Origin: JAKAGZ01 sp964412105
GTDB taxonomy: Bacteria; Bacteroidota; Ignavibacteria; Ignavibacteriales; Ignavibacteriaceae
DNA length: 5,892 nucleotides
NCBI GenBank assembly: GCA_964412105.1
Contig: CAYPNM010000102.1
Location: 1 to 5,892 of the forward strand
Direction of reading: 5' to 3'
Positions 1 to 5,780 of this stretch are shown piece after piece. A model generated the notes under the pieces. That model saw only the letters and a list, made by a program, of their open reading frames with translations, ran no database searches and had not been told where the DNA came from. The position numbers were made by a program, and so were the translations under genes. The stretch's first letter is position 1; every line of letters begins with the position of its first letter.

Positions 1-25
1 AAAATGCGGATTTGATTGTAATTCC

Positions 26-54
26 TTGATTTTCAGGGGGTTGCATATTATATT
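26..54 (+). promoter_or_regulatory. Candidate sigma70-type promoter for the ytxH-DUF948 operon
   Basis: A TTGATT box at 26-31 is followed after exactly 17 nt by TATATT at 49-54, a reasonable match to the general bacterial -35/-10 pattern, and lies about 36 nt upstream of the first start codon. The rest of positions 1-90 shows no gene. In AT-rich DNA such matches occur by chance, and the box does not follow the Bacteroidota TAnnTTTG pattern seen near 5590, so the call is tentative. Confidence 0.35.
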
Positions 55-90
55 CTAAGAGAACTTAATTGAAAAAGAAGGAGGAATATT

Positions 91-507
91 ATGAGTACAG
101 AAAATAATATCGGAAAAGGTTTGTTGCTTGGATTTATTGCTGGAGGTGCTATTGGGGCCATATTCGGGATGCTTTATGCACCCAAGAGCGGAAAGGAATT
201 GAGAGATGACCTAAGAGTAAAATCGGACGAATACCTTGATGAAGCTGATAAATATATTGCTGAGGCAAAAGACCGCGCCAAAGAAATGATTAATGATGGA
301 AAGAAAAGATCAGAAAAACTTATCAGCGACGCAAAAGTCAGATCAGCCGAATTATTGAAGGATGCCGAGAAAGTATTTAATGATGCAAAGTCAAGGACAA
401 ATAAGGCTGTGGAGAGCGGCCGGGCTTCATTTGAAAGCGAAGCCAGCAAACTGAAATCAGCCGTTAAAGCCGGTGTAGATGCATACAAAGAAACGAAGTC
501 TTCCTGA
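91..507 (+). CDS. YtxH domain-containing protein (small membrane-associated, stress-type)
   Basis: A 138-residue protein. Residues about 8-28 form a glycine-rich hydrophobic segment (GLLLGFIAGGAIGAIFGMLY), followed by the APKSGKELRDDL signature that is characteristic of the YtxH family. The remainder (about 40-138) is a highly charged, alanine/lysine/glutamate-rich helix with recurring DAK, AEK and DEADKY elements, expected to be a long amphipathic or coiled-coil rod. It probably sits in or against the inner membrane with the rod in the cytoplasm. YtxH proteins are linked to general stress in Bacillus, but no biochemical activity is established. The start is well supported: AAGGAGG ends 6 nt before the ATG. 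It is the first gene of a likely operon; the DUF948-like gene begins 22 nt after its stop. Confidence 0.88.
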   Translation: MSTENNIGKGLLLGFIAGGAIGAIFGMLYAPKSGKELRDDLRVKSDEYLDEADKYIAEAKDRAKEMINDGKKRSEKLISDAKVRSAELLKDAEKVFNDAKSRTNKAVESGRASFESEASKLKSAVKAGVDAYKETKSS

Positions 508-529
508 TTTAATTAGTAAGTGATTTATT

Positions 530-913
530 ATGGATTTTGTTTTTATTTTTCAGATCATTTTGCTTATAGCTGCGTCCGCGTTATGCATTTATTTAATAAT
601 TTATTTTAACCGGATAACTAAATCGATTTCATCAATTGAAGATGATATCAAAAACCTGGCGGAAGATATTAAACCCCTAATTAAAGCAACAACCTCCCTG
701 AGCAATAATATTAATAGTATCACCGAAAGCGCAAAGAGTCAGGTTGACATAACAAAAGGCATTGTTACAGACATTAAAGATCGAGTTGATTTAATGCTGG
801 GATTTGAGGAAAAGATACGTGAGGGAGTTGAGGGACCGGTAATAGGACTTATAAAAAACCTTTCTGCTATTACTAAAGGAATTGATACTTTTTGGAAAAC
901 CTACAAAAAATAA
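530..913 (+). CDS. DUF948/YtxG-like membrane-anchored coiled-coil protein
   Basis: A 127-residue protein with one N-terminal transmembrane helix (about residues 4-25, FVFIFQIILLIAASALCIYL). A long polar helical region follows, with heptad-like hydrophobic spacing (about 30-100: SISSIEDDIKNLAEDIKPLI, then SNNINSITESAK). The C-terminus is short and basic (WKTYKK). This architecture fits the DUF948 family, which includes Bacillus YtxG. Its position directly after a YtxH gene strengthens the call, because ytxG and ytxH are neighbours in the Bacillus ytxGHJ operon, although here the order is ytxH then ytxG-like. Only a weak ribosome site precedes the ATG, so translation may be coupled to the gene upstream. 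The molecular role is unknown; a membrane-tethered scaffold or stress function is inference. Confidence 0.7.
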   Translation: MDFVFIFQIILLIAASALCIYLIIYFNRITKSISSIEDDIKNLAEDIKPLIKATTSLSNNINSITESAKSQVDITKGIVTDIKDRVDLMLGFEEKIREGVEGPVIGLIKNLSAITKGIDTFWKTYKK

Positions 914-943
914 CTAACACAAAATAAAATTCTCACCTTGTTT

Positions 944-951
944 AAAGGAGG
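944..951 (+). promoter_or_regulatory. Strong ribosome binding site fixing a TTG start
   Basis: AAAGGAGG lies 6 nt before the TTG at 958. No in-frame ATG or GTG nearby has a comparable site, and translation from TTG gives the expected EF-G N-terminus a few residues ahead of the P-loop. This makes TTG the most likely start. Confidence 0.8.
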
Positions 952-957
952 AATCAC

Positions 958-3051
958 TTGAAAGAATATGGAGCCGAATCAATACGCAACATTGCGTTTA
1001 TCGGACACGGAGGTAGCGGTAAGACTTCGTTGTCCGAAATAATTTTATTTACCGCTGGCGAAATTAACAGAATCGGAAATATTGCAGAGGGAAATACAGT
1101 TTCCGATTACACGCCAAATGAAATTGAAAAACAAATCTCAATCTCTACCTCGCTTCTTCACCTCGAATGGAATAATACAAAACTTAATTTACTCGATACA
1201 CCCGGCTATGCTGATTTTCTCGGTGATGTAAAATGCGCTATGAGGGTTTGTGATACTTCAGTTATGGTTCTTAAATCGGCTGAAGGAGTAGAAGTCGGAT
1301 CGGAAATTACCGGACGGTTTATAGATGAATACAATTTACCTTCGGCAATAATCATAAACAAAATCGATAATGAACATTCGGCATTTAAAACAACAGAGGC
1401 TCAGGCTAAAGACAGAATATCCAACGGGGCAATTGTGGTTACTTTTCCCGTTATTGAAGGCCCAAATTTTGATACTGTTGTTGATGTTGTTAAAATGAAG
1501 GCATATAAATACGGTGAACCGGGCAGCAGAAACGTTACTGAAATGGAAATCCCCGACAATTTAAAATCTGCTGCAGAGGCATATAGAACAGAACTAATTG
1601 AAAAAGTAGCTGAAACGACAGAAGAGCTGATGAATAAATATTTTGATCAGGGTACATTATCTGACGAAGAACTGGCCTCCGGGATTAAACTTGCCATGGT
1701 AAAAAGAAATCTAAGCCCCGTATTTGCGCTATCATCAAGCAAAGGAGTTGGAGTTAATAATTTTCTGGATTTTGCTTCAAGTTATTTCCCATCTCCGGCT
1801 GAAAGAGGGGGAGAGGAAGCAACATTAAAAGATTCAAATAATAAAATAAATGTTAAACCGGACTCAGGTGGTGAACCTGTAATTTTTATATTCAAAACAA
1901 TTTCAGAGCAGCACGTTGGTGAACTTTCTTTGTTTAAGGTATACTCCGGTTCCGTTCACGCGGGATTGGATCTTATGAATGAAACCAACGGAAAAACTGA
2001 ACGTTTGAGTCAGCTTTCTATTTTAAATGGGCATAACAGGAAAGAGGTCAATAATGTAATGGCAGGTGATTTTGCGGCTGTTGTGAAGTTAAAGGATACC
2101 CACACAAATAATACACTATCATCAAAAAATTATTCTGCAATAATGACTCCCATTAAATTTCCGGAAGCTGTAATCAGAGGAGCAATAAAACCAAAAGCAA
2201 AGGGTGATGAAGATAAAATTGCTTCAGGACTGCATACTCTTCATGAAGAAGATCCTTCATTCAGTGTAGCATTTGATCCTGAAATTTCACAGACAATTAT
2301 TTCAGGCCAGGGAGAATTACAATTGTCACTCGCCATTAAGAGACTAAAGGAAAGGTATGGAGTTGATGTTGATCTTGTTGAACCCAGAGTCCCTTACAGG
2401 GAAACTATAAAGGGCAGAACTAATGAAGTTGAATACAAGCACAAAAAACAATCGGGCGGCAGAGGTCAGTATGGTCATGTGTTCTTTAAAATGGAACCGC
2501 TGCAGCGCGGAAAAGGTTTTGAGTTTGAAAACGCGATAGTCGGAGGAGTAGTTCCAGGCAGATTTGTTCCAGCTGTCGAAAAGGGAATTATAGAAACGAT
2601 GGATAAAGGTGTAATTTCAGGAAACAAGGTAATAGATGTTAAGGTGACATTGTTTGACGGATCATATCACAATGTTGATTCAGATGAAATGTCATTTAAG
2701 CTGGCAGCGGCCCAGTGTTTTAAGAAAGGTTTCCTTGAGTGTAAACCAATTCTGCTTGAACCGATTTACGAAATCGTTGTCACCGTTCCGGAAGAATATA
2801 TGGGCGATGTAATGGGGGATATTTCAAGCAAGCGCGGAAAAATTCTGGGTATGGATGCAGACGCTCATTTTCAGGTTATTAAAGCTCATATGCCTCTTGC
2901 TGAATTATATAGGTACTCTTCAAATCTCAGGAGTCTGACACAGGGCAGGGGTGTTCACAGGCGAAACTTCTCTCATTACGAGGAAGTACCGAAGGAAGTT
3001 GAACAAAAAATAATTGATGAGTATAATAAATCGAGAGAAGAAGGACATTAA
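958..3051 (+). CDS. Elongation factor G paralogue (EF-G2 / EF-G-like GTPase)
   Basis: A 697-residue translational GTPase with the full five-domain EF-G layout: G domain about 1-285, domain II about 305-395, III about 400-475, IV about 476-595 and V about 596-680. GTP-binding motifs are GHGGSGKT (P-loop, 16-23), DTPGYADF (G3, 80-87) and NKID (134-137). Domain IV keeps SGGRGQYGHV (499-508) and the tip SYHNVDSDEM (569-578); domain V keeps PEEYMGDVMGD and TQGRG. Several positions mark it as an EF-G2-type paralogue, not the main FusA. The usual AHIDAGKTT-type P-loop is GHGGSGKTS, switch I RGITI is KQISI, and the catalytic His of DTPGH is Tyr84. Thermus EF-G-2, as I recall it, has the same kind of P-loop and Tyr change. 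The cellular role of such paralogues is not settled; ribosome binding and some translocation activity are expected. It starts at TTG 44 nt after the DUF948-like gene and is probably co-transcribed with it. Confidence 0.93.
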   Translation: MKEYGAESIRNIAFIGHGGSGKTSLSEIILFTAGEINRIGNIAEGNTVSDYTPNEIEKQISISTSLLHLEWNNTKLNLLDTPGYADFLGDVKCAMRVCDTSVMVLKSAEGVEVGSEITGRFIDEYNLPSAIIINKIDNEHSAFKTTEAQAKDRISNGAIVVTFPVIEGPNFDTVVDVVKMKAYKYGEPGSRNVTEMEIPDNLKSAAEAYRTELIEKVAETTEELMNKYFDQGTLSDEELASGIKLAMVKRNLSPVFALSSSKGVGVNNFLDFASSYFPSPAERGGEEATLKDSNNKINVKPDSGGEPVIFIFKTISEQHVGELSLFKVYSGSVHAGLDLMNETNGKTERLSQLSILNGHNRKEVNNVMAGDFAAVVKLKDTHTNNTLSSKNYSAIMTPIKFPEAVIRGAIKPKAKGDEDKIASGLHTLHEEDPSFSVAFDPEISQTIISGQGELQLSLAIKRLKERYGVDVDLVEPRVPYRETIKGRTNEVEYKHKKQSGGRGQYGHVFFKMEPLQRGKGFEFENAIVGGVVPGRFVPAVEKGIIETMDKGVISGNKVIDVKVTLFDGSYHNVDSDEMSFKLAAAQCFKKGFLECKPILLEPIYEIVVTVPEEYMGDVMGDISSKRGKILGMDADAHFQVIKAHMPLAELYRYSSNLRSLTQGRGVHRRNFSHYEEVPKEVEQKIIDEYNKSREEGH

Positions 3052-3060
3052 GAATAATCA

Positions 3061-3087
3061 AGGCGGGCAGAAATACCCGCCTCTTTA
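3061..3087 (+). terminator. Hairpin between EF-G2 and HIT genes, possible attenuator or weak terminator
   Basis: AGGCGGG (3061-3067) pairs perfectly with CCCGCCT (3076-3082) around an 8-nt loop, and CTTTAAT follows. The stem is GC-rich in an AT-rich setting and sits 9 nt after the EF-G2 stop. The T-run is only three bases, so it is weak as an intrinsic terminator. It lies just 18 nt before the HIT start, so it could equally affect read-through or message stability. Confidence 0.5.
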
Positions 3088-3099
3088 ATATGAGGATAG

Positions 3100-3612
3100 A
3101 TGGAAAAGCTCTGGTCTCCATGGAGATCACAATATATAGACTCTTTTAAGTTTAAGGACAAAAATAAAAAAGAAGAATGCGTTTTTTGCGAACTGGCAAA
3201 AGAGGATCCTGAAAAGGCTGACAATATTGTTGTCGATAAAGGAGCCCTGACATTTACAGTTTTGAATTTATATCCTTATAATAACGGGCATCTGATGATC
3301 GTTCCGTATCGTCATACCGATGACTTTTCTTCCCTGACAAGTGATGAGAAAATTGAAGTAATGGACAAGCTTCAGACCGCCGAAGAAGCGTTGAAGATGG
3401 TTCTATCGCCTGAAGCGTTTAATATTGGAGCAAATATAGGCAGATCGGGCGGAGCCGGCATACACGAACACCTCCATTTTCATATTGTGCCCAGATGGAA
3501 CGGAGATACTAATTTTATGCCTGTGCTGGGAGAAGTGAAAGTTATCTCTCAGGATTTGCTGGATACAAAAAAGAAATTGTTTGAAGCCTACAAAAAATTA
3601 ATGAATAAATAA
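3100..3612 (+). CDS. HIT-family nucleotide hydrolase/phosphorylase (Ap4A phosphorylase-like)
   Basis: A 170-residue histidine-triad protein. The triad HLHFHIV is at 124-130 in the wider HEHLHFHIVPRW; by family knowledge the middle His (126) is the nucleophile that forms the nucleotidyl intermediate. The N-terminal LWSPWR (4-9) and the CVFC pair (27-30), a possible zinc site, are typical of the Ap4A phosphorylase-like branch. NNGHLMIVPYRH (61-72) and the NIGANIGRSGGAGIHEH stretch (108-124) complete the nucleotide-binding half. Likely substrates are dinucleoside polyphosphates or AMP-linked compounds in the cytoplasm, but specificity cannot be read from sequence. GAGG at 3092-3095 lies 4 nt before the ATG; an ATG at 3090 is in another frame. 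It follows EF-G2 by 48 nt, with the hairpin at 3061-3087 between them. Confidence 0.92.
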   Translation: MEKLWSPWRSQYIDSFKFKDKNKKEECVFCELAKEDPEKADNIVVDKGALTFTVLNLYPYNNGHLMIVPYRHTDDFSSLTSDEKIEVMDKLQTAEEALKMVLSPEAFNIGANIGRSGGAGIHEHLHFHIVPRWNGDTNFMPVLGEVKVISQDLLDTKKKLFEAYKKLMNK

Positions 3613-3650
3613 AAAGTAATTACCTCCCTATTAATCATAAAATCTATATT

Positions 3651-4178
3651 ATGAATTTTAAGACAAATAAGTTCCCCGTTTTTATGCTGCTCATATTATT
3701 ATCTTTTATCTTTTTTAACTGTGCTGAAAAATACGACTCAGGAAAAGATCTTTATATGAAAAACGGGTTGATTTACAAGAAGGGTGAAAATAAGCCGTTC
3801 ACAGGGAAAGTGAAAGGGAAAGCAAATAATAAAATCATTCAATATGAAGTTAAGAATGGCCTGAAGGATGGTGAATTCATTTTATATTTTCCCAATGGCA
3901 CTGTTCAAATAAAAGGCAATATGATTAAAAATAAAAACGAAGGGGAGTGGAGTTATTACTATTCAAATAGTGTGCTGGAGTCAAGAGGAGATTTTAGAAA
4001 TGATACTGCGGATGGAACCTGGACCTGGTACTTCCCGAATGGAAATCTGAAAGAAGAAGGGAAATATACAGATGGTGAAAGAGAAGGGGAATGGCGATCC
4101 TTCAATGATGATGGAAGTCTATATATAAAACGGTATTTCAAGGATAATGTACTGGTTGATTCTGTAATGGCTAATTAG
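3651..4178 (+). CDS. MORN/YwqK-type repeat protein, probable lipoprotein
   Basis: A 175-residue protein. Residues 1-24 look like a lipoprotein signal: a basic start (MNFKTNK), a hydrophobic core (VFMLLILLSFIFF) and Cys24. The residue before Cys is Asn, which is not the classical Gly/Ala/Ser, so lipidation is likely but not certain. Residues 69-164 are four tandem units of exactly 24 residues (69-92, 93-116, 117-140, 141-164), each of the pattern G-E-W/F-x3-Y-F/Y-x-N-G-x-L-x2-x-G-x-Y/F. This is the MORN_2/YwqK repeat; databases often label such proteins 'toxin-antitoxin YwqK family antitoxin', but no toxin gene adjoins it and that label should not be read as function. A partial unit (GKPFTGKVKG-like, about 46-56) precedes the array. 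It probably faces the periplasm or cell surface. No clear Shine-Dalgarno site precedes the ATG. Confidence 0.82.
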   Translation: MNFKTNKFPVFMLLILLSFIFFNCAEKYDSGKDLYMKNGLIYKKGENKPFTGKVKGKANNKIIQYEVKNGLKDGEFILYFPNGTVQIKGNMIKNKNEGEWSYYYSNSVLESRGDFRNDTADGTWTWYFPNGNLKEEGKYTDGEREGEWRSFNDDGSLYIKRYFKDNVLVDSVMAN

Positions 4179-4203
4179 ATTCTTCTTTTTGCTCTTCTGG
4201 TCC

Positions 4204-4274
4204 AATAAATTAACAAATCCATTATAAATATTATTTCCGGAGATAATTTCAGACCTATCGCTCAGTTGGTGGGC
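4204..4274 (+). pseudogene. Decayed relic of a tRNA promoter and tRNA 5' end
   Basis: This stretch lies in the 192-nt gap between the MORN protein and the 102-residue gene. It aligns with the promoter plus tRNA start at 5560-5630. AATAAATT is shared; the 30 nt from 4223 match 5580-5609 at 26 positions by eye; the tRNA D-arm piece GCTCAGTTGGT (4260-4270) is then identical. The expected GGGCCCATA start has become ACCTATC with a 1-nt loss, and the similarity stops at about 4270. Both promoter boxes are damaged relative to the better copy: TTG to TTA at 4210-4212 and TATTTTTG to TATTTCCG at 4232-4239. It cannot encode a tRNA. No other feature is visible in 4179-4370. Confidence 0.7.
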
Positions 4275-4370
4275 TTTTTAATTGCTCTAATCCTTATAAT
4301 TATCCTTTTAGAGATTTATGCTTTAAACCTGTTCTTAATTTTATAGAATAGATTTTAATTTGGAGAAACT

Positions 4371-4679
4371 ATGAAATGGTTTAAGAGTAATCTTCCTATC
4401 CAGCAAACTGCAGAAATCCTTATTTCCATCAGGACTATTCTTACTAATATTGAAAAAGCTGACGAATACAAAATCGCTTGTTTTACAAAGGTTGCTCAGG
4501 ACGGGTCAATAAATATTTTTTTAACGGATGAAATTATTAAAATCCTGCCGCGTGATTTAAGACTAAAATATAAATTTGAAAAATGTGCACCACCGTCGAA
4601 TAAATCCGATAATGAGGGTTCTTCATTATTGTATCAATTTGGATATTCTCACATACTTTCTAATCCTGAAGCTTCTTGA
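4371..4679 (+). CDS. Hypothetical protein, 102 residues
   Basis: I do not recognise this protein. A good ribosome site (GGAG at 4362-4365, 5 nt before ATG) and codon use like its neighbours support a real gene. There is no signal peptide or transmembrane segment, so it is probably cytoplasmic. Residues about 10-30 (IQQTAEILISIRTILTNIEK) look like an amphipathic helix. Residues 33-52 (YKIACFTKVAQDGSINIFLT) look like two short beta strands, and DEIIKILPRDLRLKYKFEK (53-71) like helix or strand. The tail (73-102) is polar and probably flexible. It lies alone between a tRNA relic and the beta-barrel gene, 192 nt after the MORN gene and 239 nt before the next, so it is likely its own transcription unit. 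I could find no convincing promoter. Confidence 0.6.
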   Translation: MKWFKSNLPIQQTAEILISIRTILTNIEKADEYKIACFTKVAQDGSINIFLTDEIIKILPRDLRLKYKFEKCAPPSNKSDNEGSSLLYQFGYSHILSNPEAS

Positions 4680-4918
4680 TTTTTAGGTTTTCTAATTATT
4701 CAACTAGTTAACCGAATTCAATAAATCATCAGCTCTTATTTGAAAATAAATTCCTGAAGTTCTGCAGCCTAAGGCAGTAATTTATTTGCTTTATTGCTTA
4801 AATAATTACCAATAGTTAAATTATTATTTAGTTTAGTAAGATAATAACGCACATTCAACAGGTAGAGGGAGCTTTCCGAAAAATCTAATATATTCTTTTT
4901 AAATAAAGAGGGGTTAAT
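4680..4918 (+). other. AT-rich intergenic region with an imperfect inverted repeat
   Basis: This 239-nt gap contains no credible gene. The only structures seen are CTGC/GCAG flanking 4762-4777 and an AT-rich inverted repeat at 4778-4808: TAATTTATTTGC against GCTTAAATAATTA, with one or two bulged bases and a 6-nt loop. No T-run follows, so I do not call a terminator. The leader of the beta-barrel gene presumably begins somewhere here, but no clear promoter match was found. The ribosome site GAGGGG (4908-4913) ends 5 nt before the next ATG. Confidence 0.4.
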
Positions 4919-5455
4919 ATGAAAAAGTTATCTGTCTTTTTACTGGTTTTATTTTTTTATTCCGCGTCCGCATTTTCTCAGATCAACCTTACTACTAATT
5001 TCAGTTATAATAAGACAACCGGGGAATTCACTAATAATTATAAAACAGGCGTCGGAGTTTCCGGTGGGATAGAATTCTATCTGCAAAACTCAGATATAGC
5101 ATTATCGACTGAACTTGGTTACATCAAATTTACCACACTATATAATCTTTTTGGTTTTTCTCCTGATATGGATATTATAACATTTACCGGCGGCATAAAA
5201 TATTTCGTTAGATCAAACGACAGTAAGATTTATCCTTATTTTGGAGCTAAGCTGGGTTTAATGAGTTCAAAGGTTCAAGATTTTGACAGCTCATATAAGT
5301 TATCTTTTATCTGGGCACCGGAGGCGGGGCTCAGGTTTCAAATAGCTCAGAGCGGAACTGCGATTGATGCAAATATTCAGTACAACAACTCATCGAAAAA
5401 AGGAGCAATAATATCCTTTGTCGGTTTCAATGTGGGGTTGGCTTTTGCTTTATAA
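4919..5455 (+). CDS. Secreted outer-membrane beta-barrel protein
   Basis: A 178-residue protein with a clear Sec signal peptide: MKK, a hydrophobic core (about 4-14) and a probable cleavage near ASAFSQ, giving a mature start around residue 20-21. The mature part is built of alternating polar/hydrophobic strands rich in Gly and aromatic residues, with short turns: TGVGVSGGIEFYL (43-55), ALSTELGYIKF (61-71), TFTGGIKYFV (88-97), YPYFGAKLGLM (105-115), APEAGLRFQI (133-142), AIDANIQYN (148-156) and SFVGFNVGLAFAL (166-178). This pattern and size fit a small eight-strand OmpA/OmpW-like barrel of the outer membrane. It ends in Leu, not the more usual Phe, but keeps the alternating pattern to the last residue. 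No catalytic site is visible; structural or porin-like roles are possible. The ribosome site is good (GAGGGG, 5 nt spacing). It appears to be transcribed alone. Confidence 0.78.
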   Translation: MKKLSVFLLVLFFYSASAFSQINLTTNFSYNKTTGEFTNNYKTGVGVSGGIEFYLQNSDIALSTELGYIKFTTLYNLFGFSPDMDIITFTGGIKYFVRSNDSKIYPYFGAKLGLMSSKVQDFDSSYKLSFIWAPEAGLRFQIAQSGTAIDANIQYNNSSKKGAIISFVGFNVGLAFAL

Positions 5456-5517
5456 AGAGGACTAAGAGATTAATCTCATTATTTATTCCAGCTCCAATAA
5501 CTCCCATTGTGTGATGT

Positions 5518-5540
5518 AAAAAGGCAGCTTTTTGTAATTT
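5518..5540 (+). terminator. Weak candidate terminator after the beta-barrel gene
   Basis: AAAAAG (5518-5523) pairs with CTTTTT (5528-5533) around GCAG and runs into T-rich DNA. The stem is almost all A-T, so it would be unstable. It lies 63 nt past the stop of the beta-barrel gene and before the tRNA-like locus, which is where a terminator is expected. A 12-bp palindrome GAGATTAATCTC at 5466-5477 lies just upstream. Confidence 0.28.
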
Positions 5541-5565
5541 ATTTTTATTATTCTGTTATAATAAA

Positions 5566-5596
5566 TTGCAAAATGAGGGTATAAATATTATTTTTG
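5566..5596 (+). promoter_or_regulatory. Bacteroidota-type promoter (TTG-N20-TAttTTTG)
   Basis: TTG at 5566-5568, a 20-nt spacer and TATTTTTG at 5589-5596 match the known Bacteroidota housekeeping pattern (-33 TTG, -7 TAnnTTTG, spacing 19-21). Only 12 nt separate the -7 box from the first G of the tRNA-like sequence at 5609, as expected for a tRNA promoter with a short 5' leader. The same segment exists in decayed form at 4210-4239, where both boxes are mutated. Confidence 0.65.
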
Positions 5597-5608
5597 GAAA
5601 CAATTTCA

Positions 5609-5671
5609 GGGCCCATAGCTCAGTTGGTTAGAGCACCCCCGACTTGATAAGTCGGGAGGGGTCGGTGGTTC
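5609..5671 (+). pseudogene. Truncated tRNA-like sequence with GAT anticodon and over-long anticodon stem
   Basis: The first 27 nt (5609-5635: acceptor GGGCCCA, TA, complete D-arm, A26) are identical to the intact tRNA at 5781. GGGTCGGTGGTTC (5659-5671: variable loop and 5' T-arm) is identical too. Between them the anticodon arm is replaced. CCGAC/GTCGG closes a 7-nt loop TTGATAA with GAT (isoleucine) in the anticodon place, but three extra bases lie on each side, so the stem extends to about 8 pairs with one bulged A (5657). After 5671 the T-arm and 3' acceptor strand are absent, so it cannot fold or be aminoacylated as a normal tRNA. It has a good promoter directly upstream. It is most likely a pseudo-tRNA from duplication; an expressed tRNA-like RNA is possible. 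Confidence 0.7.
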
Positions 5672-5780
5672 TTCGGCAAATTTAGAATAAATAGTTTTAC
5701 GGAATCCCTTTGGGAAAGGCCATCAATTCTGAAATTGAGAAAATATAGTTTACTTTGTACATTTAATATAATAGTTATTA
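5672..5780 (+). other. Spacer between tRNA-like copy and intact tRNA, with two small hairpins
   Basis: No gene is visible here. CCTTT/AAAGG (5707-5719, GGG loop) and CAATT/AATTG (5724-5737, CTGA loop) are adjacent inverted repeats. A TATAAT box at 5767-5772 lies 8 nt before the intact tRNA but has no -35 partner at a proper distance. TTACTTTG at 5750-5757 with TTC 20 nt upstream (5727-5729) is a two-mismatch match to the Bacteroidota promoter. The intact tRNA may have a weak promoter of its own or be read from the one at 5566. Confidence 0.4.

Noticed and set aside
174..488. Open frame of 104 codons on the - strand inside the ytxH gene
   Set aside because: It lies wholly within a well-supported gene with a strong ribosome site; its Ser/Ala/Leu-rich translation is the mirror of the charged helix on the other strand.
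2927..3130. Open frame on the - strand across the EF-G2/HIT junction
   Set aside because: It overlaps conserved coding sequence of both genes and the hairpin, and its translation resembles no protein I know.
3959..4141. Open frame on the - strand inside the MORN gene
   Set aside because: It is the antisense reading of the 24-residue repeats; its Ser/Pro/Phe-rich composition is an artefact of the repeat codons.
3855..4142. 72-nt periodicity that could be taken for a DNA repeat array or CRISPR
   Set aside because: The period is that of four 24-residue protein repeats; the nucleotide units are diverged and there are no spacers.
3651..4178. Toxin-antitoxin system (YwqK-type antitoxin)
   Set aside because: The repeat family often carries this label, but no toxin-like partner adjoins the gene and the protein has an export signal.
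4771..5544. Short shared string AAGGCAG plus TAATTTATTT in two intergenic regions (4771-4787 and 5521-5544)
   Set aside because: The second copy has 7 extra nt between the parts, and such AT-rich strings are common here; it is probably chance.
5609..5671. Functional tRNA-Ile(GAT) gene
   Set aside because: The anticodon stem is too long by three bases per side, and the T-arm and 3' acceptor strand are missing, so no cloverleaf can be closed.
4204..5671. Integrative element with att sites at tRNA genes
   Set aside because: No integrase or phage gene is present, and the repeated part is the promoter and 5' half of the tRNA; typical att cores lie in the 3' half.
5664..5720. Possible intron interrupting the T-loop of the tRNA-like copy (GGTGGTTC ... 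GGAATCCC)
   Set aside because: The candidate 3' part (5701-5720) does not pair with GGTGG or with the GGGCCCA acceptor strand, and the 30-nt gap is too short for a known self-splicing intron.
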